A stretch of 64,000 bases of DNA, taken from a candidate division KSB1 bacterium (GTDB taxonomy: Bacteria; Zhuqueibacterota; Zhuqueibacteria; Zhuqueibacterales; Zhuqueibacteraceae). The stretch is from contig JAPDPX010000009.1 in the NCBI GenBank assembly GCA_034506255.1, positions 124,001 through 188,000 on the forward strand, given 5' to 3'. Of this stretch, positions 15,563 through 22,460 are shown piece by piece. A model generated the notes under the pieces. It was given only the letters and a program-made list of their open reading frames with translations. It did not search any database and was not told the DNA's origin. Within the stretch, counting starts at the first letter, position 1; each line of letters opens with the position of its first letter. A program made the position numbers and the translations under genes.

Positions 15563-17323
15563 ATGTGGAATGTTAAACACGCATCCGCTGCCAAGCGCCG
15601 GCCCCTGCTGCGCTGCCACCTCGGTGCGGGATTGGCCGCCTGTGCGATTCTGGTTGCCGGTCTGCGGGCCCAGCCCGGGCAGCGTCCGGATTTCGCCGAC
15701 GACTCATTGCGCGCGGAGCAGCAATATCTCACTGCTCTGCAGCAGGCGGACTCGCTCACTTTTGTGCGGGAGTTCGAAGCCGAGTGGCGGCTGCTGCTGG
15801 CAGACAGCGAACAGCGGGACTATGACAGTCTGCCCACACTGCCGGCACGCAAGGCCTGCATCATTTCGTACTGGAAAGCGAACAACCCCAATCCCTTTCG
15901 CCCGCACAATGAGCGCCTGCTCGAGCATTTGCGCCGGCGCGAGTATGTGCGACAGTACTTTCCCGCTGCCGGGCCGCCCTATTGCGATGACCGCGGCAGG
16001 TATTATCTCAAGTATGGCAAGCCCCACCGGCGTTTTCAGGATCCCGGCGGGTACCGCCGCATCGCTTTCTTCAATCTCATCACTCACGCCCAGGTGAGGC
16101 GGCTGTATCCCTTCAAACAAGTTCCCGACGAGCACTACCTCGTGGTTGCCAACGAAACCTGGAGCTATGAAAACGTGACGCATGATTTCGTGGTGCATTT
16201 CAAGCGCGAGGGCGCCGGGTTTCGGGAGGTGCGCAGTCTCACCGAACTGGTGGCAACCCGTCTGCGTCGCAATCTGGCGTGGCAATGGGGGGATTTGATC
16301 AAGCAGCGCGCCGGTGTGGCGCCGGTGATGGTGCGCACCGCGGAGGAAGTGGGTCGCCTCGAAATGGAACTGCTGCAGGCTGCCATGTTCAGCCGCCGTG
16401 GCGAGCTTTCACCCGGCGCACCGGCTTCGCCCAATGAACGCCTGTTGGAAATTGCCTGGCAACATGAAGCGGAATGTGCCGCCGCCCGCCGGGTCGCGCC
16501 GACAAGTGCACACGAGCCGGCGCCCGGCAAACGACTGCAGTTTTCCCACAGCATCGTCCAGTTCCGTGCGCCTGATGGCCAAACACGCGTGGAAATCACC
16601 CTGCTCGCACCGTTCGCCAAACAATTTGTCGATCACCAGCAAGACCGTGCCGGCGACAGCGTCGCGGTTGACTTTGCCTGTTTGCTGCGCGATCCCAACC
16701 GCGAGACGCTCGCCACGCAGCAGCAACGCGTTTGCTTTCCGCTGTCCTGGCTGCCGCAGGAAAATCTGTCCAATGCCGCGGGCCTGCTCGCCATCATCTC
16801 GCCGCCGCAACACGTGACCCTCTTGTTGCAAGTGCAGAATCCCGCAACCGCAGCTTTTGGCATTGCCACCCGGCCCCTGCAGGTTCGCGCCTTCACGACG
16901 GACAGTCTGCAGCTCAGCGAGATCCAATTTTATTGGAAGATCGACAATGACAGGCAAGCCCGCATGCTGCCGCGGGTCGTCCGGCAGGAGCTTGTGCTCG
17001 CGCCCTACCCGTGGCCGGTGCTGCGCCGGCGCCACCCGGTGTTTTGCTATTTCGAAATCTACAACCTGCAGGCGGCGGGTTTGGCGGGAAGCTATGAGCT
17101 GAGCTATGAAATTACCGCCGGTCGCTCCCGCACCGCCACGCGCGCCCCGGCGCTGCGTGTGTCACACGAGCGACCCCTCACCGGCGACACCGCGGCAGAA
17201 CTGATCGCGCTTGCACTGCAAGATTTGGACAAAGGCCCGCATCGTATCGAGATTGCGGTGCGCGAGACCGGCACACACCGCATCCTGGCCAGCATGCAAC
17301 GCGAGATCGTGATCGAAGAGTGA
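15563..17323 (+). CDS. GWxTD-like domain protein, exported
   Basis: About 586 residues. The N-terminus (residues 8-37) has a basic patch then LGAGLAACAILVAGLRAQ, a probable signal peptide. The region from residue 50 to 175 follows the GWxTD domain pattern: FVREFEAEWRLLLAD, ISYWKANNPNP, NERLLEHLRRREYVRQYF and then DRGRYYLKYGKPHRRFQDPGG. The motif that names the family is degenerate here (PPYCDDRG in place of GWxTDRG). The C-terminal half is beta-rich and unassigned. The family is common in FCB bacteria and has no known function. I start at ATG 15563; a TTG at 15497 would put 22 extra residues before the signal peptide. Confidence 0.8.
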   Translation: MWNVKHASAAKRRPLLRCHLGAGLAACAILVAGLRAQPGQRPDFADDSLRAEQQYLTALQQADSLTFVREFEAEWRLLLADSEQRDYDSLPTLPARKACIISYWKANNPNPFRPHNERLLEHLRRREYVRQYFPAAGPPYCDDRGRYYLKYGKPHRRFQDPGGYRRIAFFNLITHAQVRRLYPFKQVPDEHYLVVANETWSYENVTHDFVVHFKREGAGFREVRSLTELVATRLRRNLAWQWGDLIKQRAGVAPVMVRTAEEVGRLEMELLQAAMFSRRGELSPGAPASPNERLLEIAWQHEAECAAARRVAPTSAHEPAPGKRLQFSHSIVQFRAPDGQTRVEITLLAPFAKQFVDHQQDRAGDSVAVDFACLLRDPNRETLATQQQRVCFPLSWLPQENLSNAAGLLAIISPPQHVTLLLQVQNPATAAFGIATRPLQVRAFTTDSLQLSEIQFYWKIDNDRQARMLPRVVRQELVLAPYPWPVLRRRHPVFCYFEIYNLQAAGLAGSYELSYEITAGRSRTATRAPALRVSHERPLTGDTAAELIALALQDLDKGPHRIEIAVRETGTHRILASMQREIVIEE

Positions 17324-17498
17324 GCGGACTCTTGCTCCTGCTCCGGTCTCCGCCGCCCCTTGCCGGCCTTTGCTCCTCTTCCAACCGAGTGTAACCGCCA
17401 CCTCACAAAAATCCGCATCCAACCGCTTTGGTCACTATTCTACTGCCGAACAGGAACGGTGTACAAAGCACGTGTTGGCGATCCATACCCGCACAGGC

Positions 17499-18311
17499 AT
17501 GAAACTCGGGCCCCATCAGATTTTTCTCGCACCGCTTTCCCTGTGGTTGAGCCTGACCGCTGATTCAGCGATGTTTGCTCAGACCAACACTCAGGCGGTG
17601 AGTGAAATGCGAAATGCGTTTCAACAGTTGAATTATGCCGCCGCCAAAAAGGCGGGTGAACGAGCGTTGCAACACTGGCAACGTCTGACACCGCAGCAGG
17701 TGATTGAAGTGCATCAGGTGCTGGCGGTGATTGCCTACAGTGAGGGTGATTTTTTCGAGGCCAAGTCACAATTCGAACAGGCGCTGTCGCTGGCGCCGGA
17801 TCTCAAACTGGATTCGCTGTATGTTTCGCCCAAGATTCACCAGTTTCTGGATCAACTTAAAGCCAATCTGGCTCTGGGAAATGGCCACAGCAGCGGAACG
17901 ATACGCTATCTGGTAATTCCTGATGTCCGGCCGCAGGCCGCCCTGCGCTCGCTGGTGTTGCCGGGTTTGGGCCAGTTGCACAAAAACCAAACTTCCAAAG
18001 GGCGGTTGTTGATGGCCGGCGCCGGCGCGGGTGTGGTGCTCACCGCTGCCCTGCATCTGCGCCGCGAGAAAGCGCGGGAAAATTATCTTTCCGCGGCGAC
18101 GATTGCCAAGGCGGAAACGACTTACCGCCGCTACAACACTCTCAATCGGGCGCGCAACCTTTCGGCGCTGCTGACCAGCGGCATCTGGGTGTATTCGTTT
18201 TTTGACGCCTTGGCCTCACCTGCAGCACAACCGCCGCCCGCGGTGAGTCTGCTGCCCTTGCCCACAACAGGGAAGATTGTGGCCGGCTTGAGTTGGCAGG
18301 TAAGCTTTTGA
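17499..18311 (+). CDS. Exported TPR protein with DUF5683-like membrane domain
   Basis: A 270-residue protein. Residues 8-30 are a signal peptide (IFLAPLSLWLSLTADSAMFAQ). Residues 35-110 are a TPR pair (NAFQQLNYAAAKKAGERAL, VIAYSEGDFFEAKSQFEQALSLAP). From residue 145 comes LRSLVLPGLGQLHKNQTSKG, the pattern of DUF5683-type proteins, with hydrophobic segments at LLMAGAGAGVVLTAALHL and LLTSGIWVYSFFDAL. Function unknown. ATG 17499 gives the best signal peptide; an in-frame TTG 129 bases upstream is the alternative. It lies 175 bp after the GWxTD-like gene in the same direction. Confidence 0.72.
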   Translation: MKLGPHQIFLAPLSLWLSLTADSAMFAQTNTQAVSEMRNAFQQLNYAAAKKAGERALQHWQRLTPQQVIEVHQVLAVIAYSEGDFFEAKSQFEQALSLAPDLKLDSLYVSPKIHQFLDQLKANLALGNGHSSGTIRYLVIPDVRPQAALRSLVLPGLGQLHKNQTSKGRLLMAGAGAGVVLTAALHLRREKARENYLSAATIAKAETTYRRYNTLNRARNLSALLTSGIWVYSFFDALASPAAQPPPAVSLLPLPTTGKIVAGLSWQVSF

Positions 18312-18643
18312 AGTGAGAAATCTCATTACAATAACTGGGAAAAATTTTCTCACCGCGTTCGACGCTCCAACCCGCCGTTTGCGACAACTTCCCCATAACT
18401 CAAGGCGATTCAGACGGCCTGTCCGATGCCGTTTTGCCCCGCCGCCGCCGGCTTGTTTGGCACCGCCTTTGCCTTGAAAGGGCGTGTGGATACTTCACAC
18501 CGCGTGTTGTAGCATCGCCTGTTGCTTGCAAGTTATCCCTGTTGCTCGTGCCTTGCTTCCCTCAGGGTCGTGCCGGCCCGCATGCCCTGCACGACGAGGA
18601 TAGGCATTCACCATATCATTCAGGAAGAAGATGAGACTGGGAA

Positions 18644-19402
18644 ATGGACATGAAAAATCGAAAGTGGTTCACAGCAGTCGGAATAGCCTTGCTCTGTTTG
18701 AATCTGCCCGGCCAAGCCGAGCCTGCGTTCCATCCCTTTGACACCAAAACCAAGATCCGACTGGAAAAACGCGGCATTTGGGTTGAATCGGAGATTTCGC
18801 CGCAAGCCTTGCTGGTGGCATTGCCGGAGATCGATCAGAACGGCGATGGCCGCCTGGATGAGTTCGAGCTCTCCCGCGGGCACGATTTGATTCTGGCCTA
18901 TTACGCCAGTCATGTCGCACTCAAAACCGGGACGCGCACACTCCGGACCGACAGCACCTATTTTGCATTTCGTTCGCCCGTCTCTCCCAATGCTGTGCCG
19001 GACCGTTTTTTCATTTATCATTGGTACGCCATGCTGCGTCCGCCCAGCGAAGTGCAGATCACGAATCATCTGTTTGAAGACGTGGCGGAGGCGTGCGTGC
19101 ATCAAGGTTCGCTGATCAATCAGGAAACCGTTTTGAGTTTCACGTTTCCGCCGGCAGGCGGTGAAACGCATGCCGCGGCCAATGGCGTGCGCTTCAAGTT
19201 TGATAGCGACGGCAAGGCCAGCCTGCTCGACAGCGACACCAGTGTGGCACGGGCTGGTTACGTGTGGGTGGGGGTCGGAGTTGGCGGCTTGCTGCTGCTG
19301 CGTCTGGCTTCGGTGGCGCGGGCACGCTGGAGCCGCTCGGAAAAACTCGACGGGCAGGAGGAGGATGAAGAGGAGATGGAGGAAAGCCCGGCTTTCAGTT
19401 GA
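18644..19402 (+). CDS. Exported membrane protein with an EF-hand-like calcium loop
   Basis: A 252-residue protein. Residues 3-25 form a signal peptide (WFTAVGIALLCLNLPGQAEP). Residues 66-77 match a canonical EF-hand loop, DQNGDGRLDEFE, with acidic or polar ligands at positions 1, 3, 5, 9 and 12. Near the C-terminus GYVWVGVGVGGLLLLRLASV is a transmembrane helix followed by a highly acidic tail (EEDEEEMEE). The soluble part resembles the extracytoplasmic N-terminal region of HupE/UreJ-like proteins, but the multi-helix HupE part is absent; that resemblance is tentative. ATG 18650 is an equally good start, with GGG eight bases or so upstream. A terminator follows at 19634. Confidence 0.7.
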   Translation: MDMKNRKWFTAVGIALLCLNLPGQAEPAFHPFDTKTKIRLEKRGIWVESEISPQALLVALPEIDQNGDGRLDEFELSRGHDLILAYYASHVALKTGTRTLRTDSTYFAFRSPVSPNAVPDRFFIYHWYAMLRPPSEVQITNHLFEDVAEACVHQGSLINQETVLSFTFPPAGGETHAAANGVRFKFDSDGKASLLDSDTSVARAGYVWVGVGVGGLLLLRLASVARARWSRSEKLDGQEEDEEEMEESPAFS

Positions 19403-20220
19403 ATTCACGGCTTGTGATGTGAGCCCCTGCTGGTGACAGTGGGAAAATCCTCCCCGGTCAGTGTTGAGATTTCTCATCTCACCAGCGTGCCTGCCAATGC
19501 AAGAGCGGCGCAGTTCAGACTATGGGTGGAATGCGGACAATGGTCGCCAAGATCGGCGCGTCGGCCACGGATGGCTCCCGCGCAGTTCTGTCGCGCCCGG
19601 ACAATGCAGTGTCGGCATTCTGATTGCAATGGCAAAAGCCCCGGACGACAAGTGAAAGCCCGGGGCTTTTGTTTATCTATTTTCGGCGGCGACTCGTCGT
19701 GACAAGAATGAAATGCGAATTACAAATCCGTCCACTTTTTCACTTGCTGCAACCGTCATTGTCTGGGAACCTTCCCATTTCTCAAGAAACTGCTTGCTGG
19801 CGAGATTTTTGCGCGAATAAATCCTGAGCTGTCGAACTCCGTTTTGGGGCTGTAGGAAGACTCCCACCTCCCGTTTCACGTCTCAATTGTCTCACCTCAT
19901 CAACTTGGACTTTATGCACCGGATCCACAAAAACCGGGGAGCGCACGGCAATATTCATTCTTTCACATTAGCTCATCGAATCTCTTTCAATCATTACCGT
20001 TTTGAGAGAGCTGGGGCATTATGTCAGTTGAAATCGATGCCGAGGGCAGGCGCTTTCACTTTGCCGGCAGACTTGCCTGGCCCTCGCAAAGCCCAACAAC
20101 CGGTGAAAGAACCGGGCGCCATGTCCTGCTCGGGGCGAACGTTCCGTCGCACGCCTCGAGTTTGGGCGCCGGAACGGCTTGCGGCGGGAATCGCTGGCAA
20201 GACAGGAAATCCGGGGGTGC
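19403..20220. other. 820-bp intergenic region with a terminator
   Basis: Holds the terminator at 19634-19671. Beyond it, the sequence to 20220 is A+T-richer and presumably includes the promoter of the two coiled-coil genes that follow. No reading frame is credible. Confidence 0.5.
19634..19671 (+). terminator. Rho-independent terminator
   Basis: AAAAGCCCCGG pairs with CCGGGGCTTTT across a 14- to 16-base loop, followed by GTTT. It lies 230 bp downstream of the EF-hand gene. Confidence 0.8.
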
Positions 20221-21084
20221 ATGATGCTGTGGAAGGAAATACTCGCGCTGGTGCTCAGCATAATGAAATCAAAACCGGCGAAACGGCTCTTCAAGAAGCT
20301 GACTTCGCGGAGGGCCAGAAAGCAATACATTGCGATCATCCTTCTTCTGCTCATCGTCCTTCTGTCGATGAAGGTGATCAATGCGGGCATAAGGGTGTTT
20401 CGAAACCTCCTCAGTGAGACTGGGAAGAGACAAGTTCAGATCCAACAACAAATCGAAAATCTCAACGAGGAGACTGCCCAGCTCGACCGGCAACTGCAGC
20501 ATCTCTCTGAGGCTGTTGACCGACTGCAAGTGCAGAGAGAAATTTTCCTGGGCAGGCTGGATATTCTGCGTGACGAGCACACGCAAGAGCCACGCTCCCT
20601 GGATTCCAGCGCGGTTGAATTGGTACCGGCAAAGCAGAATCGCGCACCGGAAGTCACCATCGAATCCTTTGCGCCCGAACCGCTTGCCGCGCACTCGGGG
20701 TTCGATCGCCCGTTGCAGCAGCGGCACACCGATCTGGTTGACCTCATCATGGCAAACAGCGACTTTGCCGGCGATGAACAACATGTCGAGCTCATTCGGC
20801 AGGAACTGGTCAAGCACAATGCTGCCCTGGCGGATTTGTTCGCCAGACACCTCAAGATGACCTCCGGGCTGAAAGGGCATGTCAAAATTCGCTTCGCAAT
20901 AGATGCCAGAGGCTGCTTGAGGATGCCCCAGGTTGTCGAGAATGGCTTGAGACCAGAGGTTGCTGCGGCGCGCCTTCTCGAAGAAATCCAGCAAAAAATG
21001 GCCTTGTGGCGGGATTTCCCGGCGACTGCTGAACACGCGAAGACTTCCTATCTCGTAACCTACGTCTTTGGCAGCGAGCGGTGA
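20221..21084 (+). CDS. Membrane-anchored coiled-coil protein with AgmX/PglI- or TonB-like C-terminal domain
   Basis: A 287-residue protein. Residues 35-58 are one transmembrane helix (YIAIILLLLIVLLSMKVI) after a basic cytoplasmic stretch. Residues 72-112 form a coiled coil (QIQQQIENLNEETAQLDRQL...). The last 100 residues (LVKHNAALADLFARHL...GHVKIRFAIDARGCL...MALWRDFP...YLVTYVFG) follow the AgmX/PglI C-terminal pattern, related to TonB: a helix, a beta strand ending with a glycine turn, and a W-x-F/P block. It precedes a paralogue by about 100 bp. The ATG pair at 20221/20224 has a weak GGGGG upstream. A role in envelope energy coupling or gliding-type machinery is inference. Confidence 0.75.
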   Translation: MMLWKEILALVLSIMKSKPAKRLFKKLTSRRARKQYIAIILLLLIVLLSMKVINAGIRVFRNLLSETGKRQVQIQQQIENLNEETAQLDRQLQHLSEAVDRLQVQREIFLGRLDILRDEHTQEPRSLDSSAVELVPAKQNRAPEVTIESFAPEPLAAHSGFDRPLQQRHTDLVDLIMANSDFAGDEQHVELIRQELVKHNAALADLFARHLKMTSGLKGHVKIRFAIDARGCLRMPQVVENGLRPEVAAARLLEEIQQKMALWRDFPATAEHAKTSYLVTYVFGSER

Positions 21085-21182
21085 CCATGCACCCGTGGTA
21101 TCGCTGCTTGTGTGGTGCAATCTTAAACCTGTGGCTGCAGCCGACATCGCATCGGACCTTTTGATAAGGAAGCAAAGCTCTC

Positions 21183-22151
21183 ATGTATCTCAAAGATTGT
21201 GAGATTTGTTCCCCCGCCGGGCAGGTGCCCGGGGACAATGCACGGCAAAACGGCAAACGACCACAAACCAGGCCGGCACAAGCTGCCATGAAACCCTCAT
21301 CCCTCAATCCTGCGTGCGACAACAACGCGCATGACACGCCGCCCCGCCGCCGATGGGGGCCGCTCGGGCTGACGCTTGGTCTTTTGCTGAGCACCGGTCT
21401 CCTGCTCGCACCTGCCGACACGTTGCAGGAAACCCTGCAACAGATTCTCGAAATCAGAAGGAGAAGTCGCGCGCTCGAGCGGGAAATTGCCACACTGCGC
21501 GCCACGAATGCGAGTCTCAAAGCCACCATCGCGCAGCAGGCTGGGCAAATTGACACGCTGAAGAGTGTTCTTGCCCTCGCCTTCAAAACGTTGGATTCGC
21601 TCGCCGCCGCCTCCCGACTCGAACCAACAGTATTGCCACAAACCGCTGCCCTTGAGCTTCGTGGTTCCATCCCGCGCAATGCCGGCGCGGCGGCAGGAAG
21701 CGCGTCCCGTGCTTGCCCTGCCGGCCTCATGCCGCTTGCACCGGCTGCCACGACTGCGCCGCAGCTTCGCACCGGTGTTCCTCCCGCCCTCGCAGGGCTC
21801 AAGAGCCGGCGTGTTGGTGGCCGAGATCCGCAGGCCATCAGAACCGTGATCCAACGCCATGTTCCGGCCATTACCGATCTCTATCAACGGGAGCTGCGGA
21901 ACAATCCCGCGCTTTATGGCAGCCTGACGCTGCGCTTTGAAGTCGATCCATTGGGACAGCTCAACAACTCCGAAATCATAAACAGCACACTACGGGCGCC
22001 GGGCCTCGAACAAAAGATCCTGGACAAGATGCGGCACTGGCGGGATTTTGGCGAATCACGCGATGACGCCGGTGTGGCCCGTTATCAACTGACTTATGTC
22101 TTCGGCGACTCGCTGCAGGCTGCGAGCTTTGCGATTTATGCCGTTGAGTGA
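21183..22151 (+). CDS. Paralogue: membrane coiled-coil protein with AgmX/PglI- or TonB-like C-terminal domain
   Basis: A 322-residue protein with the same plan as its neighbour. Residues 57-77 are a transmembrane helix (WGPLGLTLGLLLSTGLLLAP), residues 80-135 a coiled coil (LQQILEIRRRSRALEREIATL...), then a Pro/Ala/Arg linker, and the last 100 residues carry the domain (VIQRHVPAITDLYQRELR, YGSLTLRFEVDPLGQL, MRHWRDFGE, RYQLTYVFGDSL). Both end in a YxVTYVFG/YQLTYVFG strand, which supports tandem duplication. The ATG at 21288 is an alternative start; AAGGA lies 12 bases before 21183. The next gene downstream encodes a large outer-membrane protein. Confidence 0.75.
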   Translation: MYLKDCEICSPAGQVPGDNARQNGKRPQTRPAQAAMKPSSLNPACDNNAHDTPPRRRWGPLGLTLGLLLSTGLLLAPADTLQETLQQILEIRRRSRALEREIATLRATNASLKATIAQQAGQIDTLKSVLALAFKTLDSLAAASRLEPTVLPQTAALELRGSIPRNAGAAAGSASRACPAGLMPLAPAATTAPQLRTGVPPALAGLKSRRVGGRDPQAIRTVIQRHVPAITDLYQRELRNNPALYGSLTLRFEVDPLGQLNNSEIINSTLRAPGLEQKILDKMRHWRDFGESRDDAGVARYQLTYVFGDSLQAASFAIYAVE

Positions 22152-22460
22152 ACTCCCCACCAGCAGCCCTTCCTGCCGTGCCCATGCGGCGTTCATCATT
22201 TGCTTGTCAGCGTTGCAAAGCAACTTACCACATGGACATTGCCCGGTGCTTGTTTCCCTTGCCGTGGTCGCTCCGTATCCAGCCAAGCTGAGAAAGAGAC
22301 GCTCGCCTGCAAGGCCGTAAAACCGAGTCTGCCATTTGTCTTGCCGCGAGTTGTGCGGTCCCGCCTTTTCGACAAGTTGTTTTGCCGCGCAAGGCATGTG
22401 CTTTGCGTTGGCACAGGGTTGCGATCAGCAAAGCGATTCCCACCATACAAGGAGATTCCG

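Noticed and set aside
20021..20224. Small gene before the first coiled-coil gene
   Set aside because: No RBS, overlaps the next start in another frame, and the composition is not protein-like.
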